Shown: in pieces, positions 17,995 to 27,506 of the stretch
How the letters are laid out: each line of letters opens with the position of its first letter
Numbering within the stretch: the first letter of the stretch is position 1
Assembly: GCF_900156155.1 (NCBI RefSeq)
Contig: NZ_FTMD01000002.1
Location: forward strand, 247,152 to 311,151
Length of the DNA: 64,000 nucleotides
Direction: 5' to 3'
From: Aromatoleum tolulyticum
GTDB lineage: Bacteria > Pseudomonadota > Gammaproteobacteria > Burkholderiales > Rhodocyclaceae
Notes under the pieces: generated by a model
Told to the model about the DNA's origin: nothing
The model's input: the letters and a program-made list of their open reading frames with translations, nothing else
Databases searched by the model: none
Program-made: the position numbers and the translations under genes

Positions 17995-19178
17995 AGCCCC
18001 AACACTCCCTTGGCAACGATGTTGCGCTGGATCTCGGAGGCGCCGCCGAAGATCGTCGCGGCGCGGTTGTAGAGATGATCCTTGATGATGCCACCGGCGT
18101 CCTCCGGCCCCAGCGGCGGCGGCGCTGCGGCATGCAGGGCCGCCGCATCCCAGGCGACGCCCGCCAGGCCCAGCGTGTCGACCGCCGCTTCGGCGATGTG
18201 CTGGTACAGTTCGGTGCCGCGCAGCTTGATCAACGAGGCCTCGGCGCCGTGCTCGGTGCCGCGCATCATCGACTCCACCGCCTGGTAGGACGCCACTTCG
18301 AGTGCCATGAAGCGCAGCTCGAGCTCGCCGATGCGGGTTCCGAGGCGGTCGCGCGAGGCGGGCGCCGCCTCTGCCGCCAGACTCTTCAGACGCTCCAGCG
18401 CGTGCCATGCCATGCCGACGATGGCACCCGCGGTGCGCTCGTTCTTGAGCAGGTATTTGGCGTAGGTCCACCCCTCCCCTTCGGCCCCGACCAGGTTTTC
18501 GGCGGGAACACGGACGTTTTCGAGCCACACCTCGTTGACGTGGTGATAGCCGTCCATGGTCGGAATCGGCTTCACGGTCACGCCCGGACTGCGCATGTCG
18601 ATCAGCAGGAAGGAAATGGACTTCTGCGCCTGCTCGCCGCGCGCCGTCTTCACGAGACAGAACAGCCAGTCCGCCCATTGCGCGTAGGTCGTCCACACCT
18701 TCTGGCCGTTGACGACATAGTGGCCGCCTTCCCGGATCGCCTCGGTGCGCAGGCCCGCGAGGTCGGAGCCCGCGCCGGGCTCCGAATACCCCTGGGCCCA
18801 GAAGTCATCGGTGGTCGCGATGCGCGGCAGGAAGCGCGCCTTCTGCTCCGGCGAACCGAAGGCATAGATCACCGGCCCCACGTACTTGACGCCGAACGGG
18901 ATCACCCACGGACAGCCGAGCCGTGCGAGTTGGTCCTCGAAGGCGAAGCGCTCGAGCAGCGACCACGCCTGGCCGCCATATTCCTTCGGCCAGTGCCCGA
19001 CGGCCCAGCCCTGATCGTTGAGCAGGCGCATCCAGCGGACGTAGTCATCCTTGTCCAGCACCTGATGCAGCCGCGACTTGCGCTTCAGGTCCGCGGGCAT
19101 CACCCCGTCGTAAAAGCTGCGGATCGCCGCCTTGAGTCCTTCGGCCCGTTGGCGGGCTTCGGTGATCGGATCGGTCAT
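17991..19178 (-). CDS. Acyl-CoA dehydrogenase (first subunit of a pair)
   Basis: Acyl-CoA dehydrogenase of 395 residues. The flavin-binding stretch WAQGYSEPGAGSDLAGLRT and the substrate-side VNGQKVWTTYAQWADW are typical. The end, IFGGASEIQRNIVAKGVLGL, is the hallmark of bacterial FadE-like enzymes. It passes electrons to electron-transfer flavoprotein. Its ATG overlaps the MFS stop by four bases, and its stop overlaps the partner subunit gene. Together with the partner it probably desaturates a large or cyclic acyl-CoA. Confidence 0.92.
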   Translation of the reverse strand: MTDPITEARQRAEGLKAAIRSFYDGVMPADLKRKSRLHQVLDKDDYVRWMRLLNDQGWAVGHWPKEYGGQAWSLLERFAFEDQLARLGCPWVIPFGVKYVGPVIYAFGSPEQKARFLPRIATTDDFWAQGYSEPGAGSDLAGLRTEAIREGGHYVVNGQKVWTTYAQWADWLFCLVKTARGEQAQKSISFLLIDMRSPGVTVKPIPTMDGYHHVNEVWLENVRVPAENLVGAEGEGWTYAKYLLKNERTAGAIVGMAWHALERLKSLAAEAAPASRDRLGTRIGELELRFMALEVASYQAVESMMRGTEHGAEASLIKLRGTELYQHIAEAAVDTLGLAGVAWDAAALHAAAPPPLGPEDAGGIIKDHLYNRAATIFGGASEIQRNIVAKGVLGL

Positions 19179-20509
19179 GACATTTCCTGCGCAATGGTCA
19201 CAGTCGGATGCGGACGCGCCCGCGGCGTCTCCCGCTGCAGGTGGCTTGCCGCCCGCCAGAAGAGGCCGCCGGCCACGAGTGAAAAAAGGGTCGCCGAACA
19301 GATCGCATAGCGAATCGATTCGGTCTGCATGCCGTAACGGGTCGCCAGCAGGTCGCTGAGCAGTCCCGTCACGAAGGGGCCGAGCCCGAGGCCCAGCAGG
19401 TTGAAGGTGAGGATCACCACTGCCGACGTGAATGCCCGCATCGACGAGGGCACCAGCAACTGCGGCACGGCGACGATCGGGCCGAAGTAGAACATCATCA
19501 GTGTGGAGGCAACCGCACCGAAAGCGAGCGACAGCGCCGCCGAGGAGGTCAGGTACTGCGCGAGGGCGAAGGGCGTCATCGCGATCAGCGCGACCGCCAC
19601 GACCCGCAGGCGGCCGCCCGGATCGCGCTGCCCCATATGATCCGACAGCCGCCCCCCGGCGTACATGCCGACCGCACTGCAGAGGCCGTTGAGCAGCGCG
19701 AGGTACAGCGAGATCTGTGCGAGCGGCATGCCATGCACGCGGCCATAGAAGGGCGCATTCCAGTTCATGACCGAGTACTGCGCGTAGGCCTGGCAGGCGC
19801 CGGCGAGAATGATGTAGCGGAAGGTGCGCAGCCCCCACAGATGACGGACCACCTCGGCCATGCCGTGTGCCGGCGGCACCTGCTGCGCGGGCGGATCGAA
19901 ACGCCCCCTGACCGGCTCCCGCATCGACAGGAATACCAGCGGCGCCAGCGCGACCCCGGCGATGCCGACGATCGCGAACGTGGCGCGCCAGCCGACCGCC
20001 GCCTCCAGCTGACCGGCGACGACATAGCCGAAGGCCATGCCCGCGGGCAGCGACAGCCCCCACAGGGCGAGCACCGTCGCGCGGCGCGCGGGGGCGTACA
20101 GGTCGGCCACGATCGAATGGGTGGACGGCACGCTTCCCGCCTCGCCCACCGCCACGCCGATGCGCAGCAGCACGAGGGCGGCGAAGCCCGCGGCGAGCCC
20201 GGTCAGCGCGGTCATCACGCTCCACAGCGCGAGCGAAGCGGCGATGATGCGGACACGGTTGCTACGGTCCGCCCAGTACGCCACGGGCAGGGACAGCGTC
20301 GAATAGACGATCGCGAAGGACAGGCCGGTGAGCGCCCCCAGTTGGGCGTCCGACAGGCCGAGGTCGCGCTTGATCGGCACCTGCAGGATCGAAATGATCG
20401 TCCTGTCGACGTAATTGAACATCGACACGAGGAACAGCAGGAGCAGCGTGTATCTGCGCTGGAGGTCTTCGCTCACTGTCACGTCCCGTCCGTCGTGTCG
20501 GCGCCGCAC
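19175..20509 (-). CDS. MFS transporter (Spinster-like)
   Basis: Inner-membrane transporter of up to 444 residues with about twelve hydrophobic segments. It begins TLLLLFLVSMFNYVDRTIISILQVPIKRDL, a pattern typical of Spinster-like and hexuronate-like MFS proteins often found beside aromatic or terpenoid catabolic genes. It is probably an uptake system for an organic acid intermediate. The start could be the ATG at 20509 or a GTG about 10 codons later. It lies 21 bases after the kinase gene in the operon driven from 21911. Confidence 0.86.
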   Translation of the reverse strand: MRRRHDGRDVTVSEDLQRRYTLLLLFLVSMFNYVDRTIISILQVPIKRDLGLSDAQLGALTGLSFAIVYSTLSLPVAYWADRSNRVRIIAASLALWSVMTALTGLAAGFAALVLLRIGVAVGEAGSVPSTHSIVADLYAPARRATVLALWGLSLPAGMAFGYVVAGQLEAAVGWRATFAIVGIAGVALAPLVFLSMREPVRGRFDPPAQQVPPAHGMAEVVRHLWGLRTFRYIILAGACQAYAQYSVMNWNAPFYGRVHGMPLAQISLYLALLNGLCSAVGMYAGGRLSDHMGQRDPGGRLRVVAVALIAMTPFALAQYLTSSAALSLAFGAVASTLMMFYFGPIVAVPQLLVPSSMRAFTSAVVILTFNLLGLGLGPFVTGLLSDLLATRYGMQTESIRYAICSATLFSLVAGGLFWRAASHLQRETPRARPHPTVTIAQEMS

Positions 20510-20530
20510 ATTACCGCAACCCCGCCCGTT

Positions 20531-21670
20531 TCAGATGCCGCCGCCCCCGTTCGCGAACCGCCACGCCGCCTTCGCCAACGGACGGATGTTGGCGGTGATC
20601 TCCGCGGCATTGGCCGATGCGGCATTGCCTTCCTGCAGGCGGAAGGCGATGCCCTGCAGGATCGCCGCAGTGCGAAACAGGTTGAACGCGCGGTAGAAAG
20701 GCAGGGTCGCGTCGACCTTGAAGCCCGTGCGCTCGCAATAGCGTCGGATGTATTCCGTCAGCGTCGGGATCCCCAGCGCCGTGAGATCGGCGTCCTGCAG
20801 CGTACCGCGCGCATCGACACCGGGCGGGCGGTACCACTCCATGGTGTGATACATCAGGTCGCCGAGCGGATGACCCAGCGTCGACAGTTCCCAGTCCACC
20901 ACCCCCACCACCCGCGGTTCGGTGGGATGGATCAGCAGGTTGTGGAAGGAGTAATCCCCGTGGATGATCGACGACAGCCCGTCTTCTTCCGGCACGTTGG
21001 ACGGCAGCCAGGCCATCAGCCAATCCATTTCGGGAATCGTCTCGATGCGCGACTGGTCGTACTGGCGCGACCAGCGCGAGATCTGGCGCTCGAAGTAATT
21101 TCCCGGTCGGCCGAAATCCGACAGGCCGAGCGCGGCGTAATCGACCTTGTGCAGCCGCGCGAGGGTTTCGTTGGCCGAGTCGAACACCGCCGCGCGCTCC
21201 TGCGGCGTGAGGTCCGGCATGCGGCAGTTCCAGAAGATCCGCCCCGGCACATGGCGCATGACATAGAACATGCTGCCCAGCACCTCGCGGTCCTCGCACA
21301 GCGTGAAGGGCTGCGGCACGGGAAAGCCCGGAATGTGCGACAGGGCGTCGATGACGCGGAATTCGCGGTCCACCGCATGGGCGGATTTCAGCAGCACGCC
21401 GAGCGGCTGACGACGCAGCACGTATTTGGTCTGCGGCGTCTCGAGCAGATAGGTCAGGTTCGACTGCCCTCCCTGGAACTGCCGGACCGTCAGCGGCCCA
21501 CGGAAATCCGGCAAGTGCTCGCGCAACCACTCCTGCAGGCGACCTTCGTCGATCCGGGCGACCTGGCGGATGTCGCCGACCTCGCCGATATAGGCCTTGG
21601 GCTCGACACCCGCAGGCGACTCGCCGACCACGGCATCCAGTTGTATCGCGCTGTTTGCTATTTCACCCAT
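20531..21670 (-). CDS. Aminoglycoside-phosphotransferase-fold kinase (ACAD10/11-type)
   Basis: Kinase-fold protein of 379 residues, first gene of the leftward operon. Catalytic residues are clear: HGDYSFHN with His237, Asp239 and Asn244, then VVDWE with Asp259. The N-terminal GGQSNLTYLL nucleotide loop is present. This form is the usual partner of acyl-CoA dehydrogenases in hydroxyacyl-CoA catabolism (compare the kinase domain fused to human ACAD11). It may phosphorylate a hydroxyacyl-CoA to allow elimination. The promoter at 21883-21911 controls it. Confidence 0.9.
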   Translation of the reverse strand: MGEIANSAIQLDAVVGESPAGVEPKAYIGEVGDIRQVARIDEGRLQEWLREHLPDFRGPLTVRQFQGGQSNLTYLLETPQTKYVLRRQPLGVLLKSAHAVDREFRVIDALSHIPGFPVPQPFTLCEDREVLGSMFYVMRHVPGRIFWNCRMPDLTPQERAAVFDSANETLARLHKVDYAALGLSDFGRPGNYFERQISRWSRQYDQSRIETIPEMDWLMAWLPSNVPEEDGLSSIIHGDYSFHNLLIHPTEPRVVGVVDWELSTLGHPLGDLMYHTMEWYRPPGVDARGTLQDADLTALGIPTLTEYIRRYCERTGFKVDATLPFYRAFNLFRTAAILQGIAFRLQEGNAASANAAEITANIRPLAKAAWRFANGGGGI

Positions 21671-21882
21671 GGCATTTTTTATCCGTCGTTGGCACCGCGA
21701 AGATGCGAATTGGCGCTACCCTGGGTCTCCGCCATGTGGACACGAAAACCCGCGTTTTTCCTTCCCGTCCCGCCACTGCCGGAACTGATCGACTGCACCG
21801 GCTTGCCCGCACAACTCGCCCGCACGTTCGGTCGATCGAAATCCCGCATGTGGCCAAGGCAAAGCACCAGCCGTTCGGGCAA

Positions 21883-21911
21883 AGGTAATCGACCGACCGG
21901 TCGGCTGTCAA
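21883..21911 (-). promoter_or_regulatory. Leftward promoter with operator in the spacer (site 2)
   Basis: TTGACA (21911-21906), 17-base spacer, then a weak TTACCT (21888-21883). The palindrome TCGACC-GACC-GGTCGG occupies 21889-21904, exactly the spacer, so a bound repressor would block polymerase. It drives the kinase/MFS/acyl-CoA dehydrogenase operon and is paired with the rightward promoter 60 bases away. Confidence 0.8.
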
Positions 21912-21971
21912 CATGAAAAATGCGACCCGCGTTGGGTCGCATCCGCAAAAATCCCGTCGAGCATCTGCTCA

Positions 21972-22000
21972 TTGACACTCGACCGCCCGGTCGGTAGGCT
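21972..22000 (+). promoter_or_regulatory. Rightward promoter with operator in the spacer (site 3)
   Basis: TTGACA (21972-21977), 17-base spacer, TAGGCT (21995-22000). The palindrome TCGACC-GCCC-GGTCGG at 21979-21994 fills the spacer, with one mismatch in its left half. It drives the operon starting at 22127. The 456-base gap 21671-22126 holds this divergent promoter pair and no convincing gene. Confidence 0.8.
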
Positions 22001-22126
22001 TTTGCGTAAAGGGACTTGTCCAACCTCCTGCGGACTGCCAACCTGCCATTGATCGACGGCCGGGCGAAACCGCCTGTACGCGGCAGCGACCCAGTCCGCA
22101 CCTGACCACACACCGGGAGACCCAAG

Positions 22127-22816
22127 TTGACGGAACCGAATGCCCTGCTCCAGTCGGAGCTACTGAAACAGCTCGCACCCTTCACGCGTTCCGGGTATGC
22201 CCTGTTCCGCGAGGTGATCGAAGCCGATGGTGCGCTGCCCGCGAAACTGAAGTGCCTGTTTGCCGCGGTCGCGGCCTGCAACCGCGGCTACACGGAGCTC
22301 GCGCGCAGCGAGCTCGAACGCGCCGCGGCGCGCGGCCTGCCGCTCAACGAGGCGGCCAGCGGACTGATCCTGCTGAGCAGCCTGCGTGGCGAAGGTGCGG
22401 CACTCGCATTCGACACCCTGCTCCGCGCCGTGTACCCGCAACTACGGGCAACCGCAGCGGATGCGCCGCTGGTGCGCGCCGCCCCCGGTGAAGCCGAGGC
22501 GAACTTCAAGGCCTACTTCGGCACCATCCCGCCTGCACTGGCGACGCTGCTCAGGCTCGCACCCAAGGGAGCGGACGGCTACTTCCTGATGCGCAAGGGC
22601 ACCATCGACTGCAACCAGCTCGACCGCAAGGCCGCCGAACTGATGCTGGTCACCGTGCTCGCATCCGACTACAGCCCGATGGCCACCACCCACATCCGCG
22701 CCGCGCGCGCGGTCGGCGCGACCGACGAGGAACTCGCCGAGGCCATTCTGTGCGCGGTCCCCTGCGCCGGCATCGCCGCGTGGATGGGTGCCGGCGTGCT
22801 GCTGGAGGCCCAATGA
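22127..22816 (+). CDS. Tandem carboxymuconolactone-decarboxylase-like protein without CxxC
   Basis: Protein of 229 residues with two CMD/AhpD-like units. It starts at a TTG, with GGGAGA upstream and good alignment to its paralogue at 30563. In canonical AhpD the second unit has CxxCxxxH. Here the same place reads SDYSPMATTH, so both redox cysteines are lost and only the histidine remains. Decarboxylase, hydrolase or isomerase chemistry is thus more likely than peroxidase activity. It heads the operon with the hydratase/dehydrogenase and thiolase, sharing an ATGA overlap with the next gene. Confidence 0.8.
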   Translation: MTEPNALLQSELLKQLAPFTRSGYALFREVIEADGALPAKLKCLFAAVAACNRGYTELARSELERAAARGLPLNEAASGLILLSSLRGEGAALAFDTLLRAVYPQLRATAADAPLVRAAPGEAEANFKAYFGTIPPALATLLRLAPKGADGYFLMRKGTIDCNQLDRKAAELMLVTVLASDYSPMATTHIRAARAVGATDEELAEAILCAVPCAGIAAWMGAGVLLEAQ

Positions 22817-25002
22817 GCGCCCCCGCCGAAGGCTGCGTGCAGGACGCCGCGCAGACCTCCGCCGTCGCCTATGCGCTCCACGGCGACATCGCGGTGGCGA
22901 CCGTCAACAACCCGCCGGTCAATGCCCTGAGCCTCGCCGTCCGCAGCGGCCTGCTGGCGGCCATCGGGCGCAGCCTCGCCGACCCGCAGGTGCGGGCGCT
23001 GGTGATCGTCGGCGGCGGCAGCACCTTCGTCGCCGGTGCCGACATCAACGATTTCGGCAAGCCCTACGACGAACCCACGCTGTATACGATCATCGACACG
23101 CTGATGGCGAGCCCCAAACCCGTGATCGCCGCGATCCACGGCACCGCCTTCGGCGGCGGACTCGAACTTGCCCTCGCATGCCAGTGGCGCATTGCGAGCC
23201 CGGACGCGCAGATCGGCCAGCCCGAGGTCAAGCTGGGCCTGATGCCCGGTGGTGGCGGCACGCAATGGTGGCCGCGGATGGCCGGGCCCGCGGTCGCGCT
23301 CGAAGTGACGACCAGCGGCAACCCCGTCGCCGCCCTCCAGGCGCATGAATGGGGCGTCATCGACCGCATCGCCGAAGGCACGCTGCTCGAAGACGCGCTC
23401 GCGATGGCGCAGGATGTCGTCGGCGGCGCCCTGCCCGCGCGCGATCTCACCGAATCGACCGACAGGATCCGCGATATCGATCCCGCGCTCTTCGACGATT
23501 TCCGCAAGAAGAACGCGCGCAAGTGGAAAGGCCAGCTCGCGCCGTGGAAGATCGTCGACTGCGTCGAAGCCGCCTGCCGCCTGAGCTTCGACGAAGGCTT
23601 CCGCCTCGAGAAGGACGCCTTCAGCGAATGCGAGCGCAGCTACCAGAGCCGCTCGCTGATCCACCTGTTCTTTGCCGAACGCGCGGCCGGCAAGCTGCCG
23701 GACGTCACCGCGGCGCCCGCGCCGGTCGCGACGGTCGGAGTGGTCGGCGCCGGCACGATGGGCGCCGGTATCGCGATGAGCTTCGCCAACGCCGGCCTGC
23801 GGGTGACCCTCCTCGACAGTTCCGACGAAGCCCTCGCGCGCGGCCTGAAGACGATCACCGGCAACTACGCCACCTCCGTGAGCCGCGGCAGCATGCCGCA
23901 GGCACGTGCCGACGCCGCCCTCGCCTGCATCAGCGCGACGACGAACGACGCCGCGCTGGCCGACGCCGACCTCATCGTCGAAGCGGTGTTCGAGGATTTG
24001 GCGATCAAGCAGTCGGTGTTCCGCCGCCTCGATGCCGTCGCCAAACCCGGCGCGATCCTCGCGACCAACACCTCGACACTCGACGTCGACGCCATCGCCG
24101 GCGTCACCTCGCGCCCGCAAAGCGTGCTCGGCCTGCACTTCTTCAGCCCCGCCAACGTCATGCGCCTGCTCGAAGTCGTGCGCGGCCCACGCACCGGCGC
24201 GGCGACGCTCGCGACCGCCATGGCCGTCGCACGCAAGCTGCGCAAGATCGCGGTCGTTTCCGGCAACGCCTACGGCTTCATCGGCAACCGCATCCTCGCC
24301 GCCTACGGGCGCGAAGCCGACTTCCTGCTGGAAGAAGGCGCCACGCCGTGGCAGATCGACCGCGTGTTGACGGAGTTCGGCTTTCCGATGGGCCTCTTCG
24401 CGATGCGCGACATGGCCGGCCTCGACGTCATCTGGCGCATCCGGCAGCAGGAAAACACCACACGCCCCGCCCACCTGCGCTATTCGCCGATCGCCGATCG
24501 CATCTGCGAGATGGGCCGCTTCGGACAGAAGACGAGCCGCGGCTACTACCTCTACGACGGCCGCACGCCCATCCCCGACCCTGAGATCGAGAGCCTCATC
24601 GTCGGCGTGTCGGCCGAGCTCGGCATCGCACGCCGCGACATCCCCGACGCCGAGATCCTCCAGCGTCTGCTGTGCGCGATGGCGAACGAAGGCGCCCGCC
24701 TCCTCGACGAAGGCGTCGCGCTGCGCGCCGGCGACATCGATCTCGTCTACGTGAACGGCTACGGCTTCCCGGCCACGCGCGGCGGCCCGATGTGGTGGGC
24801 GCGCGAAGCGGGACTCGCCTCGATCCGCGACGCCGTCGCCGCCTACCACCGCCAGCACGGCGACTACTGGACGCCCTCGCCGCTGCTCGCGCGGGCCGCC
24901 GCAGCGGGTGGCGACTGGGATGCCGCGCCGAGCCGCGGTTGCGCACCGGCCCACACTCTTCCTCACCCACCAACCACTACAGGGAGCGCACAAGATGCGT
25001 GA
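22813..25002 (+). CDS. Bifunctional enoyl-CoA hydratase / 3-hydroxyacyl-CoA dehydrogenase (FadB/FadJ-like)
   Basis: Multifunctional beta-oxidation enzyme of 729 residues. The N-terminal crotonase domain has both hydratase glutamates, Glu118 (GGGLE) and Glu138 (GQPE). The dehydrogenase domain starts near 307 with GAGTMGAG (312-319) and contains the catalytic His442 (GLHFFSP). Two 3HCDH C-terminal units follow. It hydrates 2-enoyl-CoA and oxidises the 3-hydroxy product with NAD. The last 30 or so residues (rich in Pro, Thr and Ala) look like read-through into the leader of the thiolase gene, which it overlaps by 8 bases. Confidence 0.94.
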   Translation: MSAPAEGCVQDAAQTSAVAYALHGDIAVATVNNPPVNALSLAVRSGLLAAIGRSLADPQVRALVIVGGGSTFVAGADINDFGKPYDEPTLYTIIDTLMASPKPVIAAIHGTAFGGGLELALACQWRIASPDAQIGQPEVKLGLMPGGGGTQWWPRMAGPAVALEVTTSGNPVAALQAHEWGVIDRIAEGTLLEDALAMAQDVVGGALPARDLTESTDRIRDIDPALFDDFRKKNARKWKGQLAPWKIVDCVEAACRLSFDEGFRLEKDAFSECERSYQSRSLIHLFFAERAAGKLPDVTAAPAPVATVGVVGAGTMGAGIAMSFANAGLRVTLLDSSDEALARGLKTITGNYATSVSRGSMPQARADAALACISATTNDAALADADLIVEAVFEDLAIKQSVFRRLDAVAKPGAILATNTSTLDVDAIAGVTSRPQSVLGLHFFSPANVMRLLEVVRGPRTGAATLATAMAVARKLRKIAVVSGNAYGFIGNRILAAYGREADFLLEEGATPWQIDRVLTEFGFPMGLFAMRDMAGLDVIWRIRQQENTTRPAHLRYSPIADRICEMGRFGQKTSRGYYLYDGRTPIPDPEIESLIVGVSAELGIARRDIPDAEILQRLLCAMANEGARLLDEGVALRAGDIDLVYVNGYGFPATRGGPMWWAREAGLASIRDAVAAYHRQHGDYWTPSPLLARAAAAGGDWDAAPSRGCAPAHTLPHPPTTTGSAQDA

Positions 25003-26197
25003 CGCGGTAATCGTTTCCGTCGCCCGCACCCCGATCGGCAAGGCCTATCGCGGTGCATTCAACAACACCCAGGGCCAGGCCCTGGCCGGGCACGTCGTGC
25101 GGGCCGCCCTCGACCGCGCCAAGGTCGAATCCGACGCCGTCGACGACGTCGTGATGGGCTGCGCGATCCAGCAGGGCACCACCAGCTTCAACGTCGCCCG
25201 CCAAGCCGCGCTGCGCGCCGGACTGCCGGTCAGCGTGCCCGGCATGACCGTGGACCGCCAGTGCGGCTCGGGCCTGATGGCGATCGCCACGGCAGCCAAA
25301 CAGATCATTGTCGACGGCATGAAGGTCGCGGTCGCCGGCGGCGTGGAATCCGTGTCGCTGGTGCAGAACGAGCACTACAACATGTTCCGCATCAAGGACC
25401 CGGTGCTCGACGAAAACGTCCCGGCGCTTTACATGTCGATGCTCGAAACCGCCGAGATCGTCTCGCAGCGCTACGGCATCAGCCGCGAGCGCCAGGACGA
25501 ATACGCCCTGCGCTCGCAGCAGCTCACCGCCCGCGCGCAGGCCGAAGGGCGCTTCGCCGAAGAGATCGTGCCGATGGAATCCATCATGGCGCGCTTCGAC
25601 AAGGCGAGCGGCAACACCGTGTTCGAGACCGTCACGCTCGACCGCGACGAAGGCAACCGACCGCAGACGACGCTGGAAGACCTCACCAAGCTGCAACCTG
25701 TGTTCAACGGCGGCCAGGTCCTCAAGGAAGGCCGCTACGTCACCGCGGGCAACGCCTCGCAGCTCTCCGACGGCGCCGCGGCATTGGTGCTGATGGAAGC
25801 CGGCGAAGCGGCGCGACGCGGACTCACCCCGCTCGGGCGCTATCGCGGCATGGCGGTCGCCGGCTGCAGCCCCGACGAGATGGGCATCGGCCCGGTGCTC
25901 GCGGTACCGAAGCTGCTGGCGCAGGCGGGCCTCAAGGTCGAGGACATCGACCTGTGGGAACTCAACGAGGCCTTTGCGTCGCAGGTACTGTACTGCCGCG
26001 ACACGCTGGGCATCCCCGACGAGCGCCTCAACGTCTCCGGCGGCGCGATCGCCATCGGCCATCCCTACGGCATGTCCGGCGCGCGCATGACCGGCCACAT
26101 CCTGCTCGAAGGCCGCCGCCGCAAGGCAAAATACGGCGTCGTCACCATGTGTGTCGGCGGCGGTATCGGCGCGGCAGGCCTGTTCGAAATTTTCTGA
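24995..26197 (+). CDS. Acetyl-CoA C-acyltransferase (thiolase, FadA-like)
   Basis: Thiolase of 400 residues, downstream partner of the FadB/FadJ-like protein. Cys90 lies in DRQCGSG, the NEAFASQ motif and the GHPYGMSG histidine follow, and [11 protein letters not shown] closes the protein. Its ATG has AGGGAG upstream and overlaps the stop of the fusion gene. It would finish each beta-oxidation round, releasing acetyl-CoA or propionyl-CoA. It differs from the thiolase at 134, so two chain lengths or branching types may be handled. Confidence 0.95.
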   Translation: MRDAVIVSVARTPIGKAYRGAFNNTQGQALAGHVVRAALDRAKVESDAVDDVVMGCAIQQGTTSFNVARQAALRAGLPVSVPGMTVDRQCGSGLMAIATAAKQIIVDGMKVAVAGGVESVSLVQNEHYNMFRIKDPVLDENVPALYMSMLETAEIVSQRYGISRERQDEYALRSQQLTARAQAEGRFAEEIVPMESIMARFDKASGNTVFETVTLDRDEGNRPQTTLEDLTKLQPVFNGGQVLKEGRYVTAGNASQLSDGAAALVLMEAGEAARRGLTPLGRYRGMAVAGCSPDEMGIGPVLAVPKLLAQAGLKVEDIDLWELNEAFASQVLYCRDTLGIPDERLNVSGGAIAIGHPYGMSGARMTGHILLEGRRRKAKYGVVTMCVGGGIGAAGLFEIF

Positions 26198-26207
26198 AAA
26201 CATGGCA

Positions 26208-26260
26208 TTGACAAATATCGTTGCCGTGGTAAGGTTTCACTTAGCCGACCGACCGGTCGG
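26208..26260 (+). promoter_or_regulatory. Promoter with downstream regulon palindrome (site 4)
   Basis: Perfect TTGACA (26208-26213), 16-base spacer, TAAGGT (26230-26235). The palindrome CCGACC-GACC-GGTCGG lies at 26245-26260, just after the expected start point, so repression would work by blocking clearance. It drives the crotonase/EthD/SDR/ligase/TetR operon. Confidence 0.75.
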
Positions 26261-26271
26261 GTGCTAAATGA

Positions 26272-26292
26272 AGCCCGGGGCCACCCCGGGCT
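26272..26292 (+). other. Leader stem-loop in the crotonase operon
   Basis: Perfect 9-base stem AGCCCGGGG / CCCCGGGCT with a 3-base loop, in the 5' leader between the operator and the ribosome site at about 26310. It is not followed by a T-run, so it is unlikely to be a simple terminator. It could stabilise the transcript or delay polymerase. Confidence 0.6.
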
Positions 26293-26325
26293 CGACTTCA
26301 AATTCACACAGGAGCGGATACAGCC

Positions 26326-27123
26326 ATGGAATTGGAAAAGGACGTCATTCAGTACGAAGTTGCCCCCAACGGCGTTGCCACGATCTGGCTCAATCGCCCG
26401 CACAAGCGCAACTGCGTGAGCCCCCAGCTGCTGAAGGAACTCGAGAAGGCGGTCGATCGCGCCGCCGAGGACAAGGAAGCCCTGGCCGTCGTGTTCCGCG
26501 GCCGCGCCAACACCTTCTGCTCGGGCGCCGACCTCGACCTGCTGGTCAGCCCGGTGCTGCAGGAGACCACGACCTCGCTGCAACTGGCGATCGATTCCGC
26601 ACGCACCTTCGACAAGATCTTCAACATGAAGAAGCCCACCATCGCGGCCGTTGAAGGTTTCGCGGTTGCCGGCGGCTTCGAGCTGATGATCTCCTGCGAC
26701 TTCGCGCTCGCCGCCAACGAAGCCAAGATCGGCGACTTCCACATCCGCCGCGCGCTGTTCGGCGGTGCGGGCCCGATCTACCGCCTGCCGCGCATGATCG
26801 GCATGCGCCGCTCGAAGGAACTGATGCTCACCGGCAAGCTGCTCACCGGCGTGCAGTGCGCCGATTGGGGCCTGGTTAACGCCGCCGCCCCGCAGGCCGA
26901 GTTCGACAAGCTGATCCAGGACTTCTGCGCCCCGCTGATCGACAAGAGCCCGTTCTGCATGTGGATGACCAAGATGGCGCTGAACCGCGGCCTCGACGCG
27001 GACACCGACTCCCTGATCACCCTCGAAACCATGACCTGCAACGTGGTCCATCACTCGGAAGACGCCAAGGAAGGCGTGCGCGCGTTCCTCGACAAGCGCG
27101 CTCCGAAGTGGACCGGTCGCTAA
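26326..27123 (+). CDS. Crotonase-family enzyme with one catalytic glutamate
   Basis: Crotonase-fold protein of 265 residues. Glu119 of the GGFELMISCD segment is kept, but the second hydratase glutamate position is His139 (GDFHIRRALFGG). Hydration by the normal two-glutamate mechanism is therefore doubtful. Hydrolase, isomerase or ring-opening chemistry is possible. The oxyanion segment CSGADLDLL is present. ATG at 26326 is preceded by AGGAG. It is the first gene of the operon with an EthD protein, an SDR, an acyl-CoA ligase and a TetR regulator. Confidence 0.88.
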   Translation: MELEKDVIQYEVAPNGVATIWLNRPHKRNCVSPQLLKELEKAVDRAAEDKEALAVVFRGRANTFCSGADLDLLVSPVLQETTTSLQLAIDSARTFDKIFNMKKPTIAAVEGFAVAGGFELMISCDFALAANEAKIGDFHIRRALFGGAGPIYRLPRMIGMRRSKELMLTGKLLTGVQCADWGLVNAAAPQAEFDKLIQDFCAPLIDKSPFCMWMTKMALNRGLDADTDSLITLETMTCNVVHHSEDAKEGVRAFLDKRAPKWTGR

Positions 27124-27144
27124 TCCGCGGAGGCACATAGGCAC

Positions 27145-27480
27145 ATGTCAGCAAGCCTGGTCATCCTGGCGACCCGCCCCCCCGAGTGGTCGCGCGAGCA
27201 ATTCACCACCTGGTGGCGCAGCGAGCACGCGGACTACGCGAAGAAGCTCCCCGGCCTCGCCGCCTACCGCCACGGCGAGGTGACGTTCGACTACGATCAC
27301 CCGGAAGGGCCCGCCTGGGATGGCCATGCCGTGCTGACCTTCGCCTCGCGCGAAGTGCTCGATGCGGCACTTCATTCCCCCGAGTGGGCCGCCGCGGTGG
27401 CCCACGTCGGCAAGATGAAAGGAAAACGGATCGCCCTGATCACCGAGGAGCTCGATCTCCTCGCCGCACAGGACGCCTGA
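27145..27480 (+). CDS. EthD-domain protein (dimeric alpha-beta barrel)
   Basis: Protein of 111 residues with the EthD/ferredoxin-like fold: an N-terminal strand, an EQFTTWWRSEHADYAKKLPGL helix and a final strand. EthD proteins accompany degradation of ethers, terpenoids and other compounds; some act as small isomerases or binding proteins, and many have no proven activity. It lies 21 bases after the crotonase and 26 bases before the SDR, so it is part of the same transcript. Confidence 0.8.
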   Translation: MSASLVILATRPPEWSREQFTTWWRSEHADYAKKLPGLAAYRHGEVTFDYDHPEGPAWDGHAVLTFASREVLDAALHSPEWAAAVAHVGKMKGKRIALITEELDLLAAQDA

Positions 27481-27506
27481 AAAACCGGCATCGCAAGGAC
27501 AACAAG

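Noticed and set aside
16106-18148. 680-codon frame joining an SDR and part of an acyl-CoA dehydrogenase region
   Set aside because: The SDR has its own start at 16888 overlapping the true acyl-CoA dehydrogenase stop; the upstream part is out of frame with the dehydrogenase.
22669-25041. Leftward open frame of 790 codons over the hydratase/dehydrogenase gene
   Set aside because: Antisense shadow with repetitive Arg/Ala-rich translation and no ribosome site.
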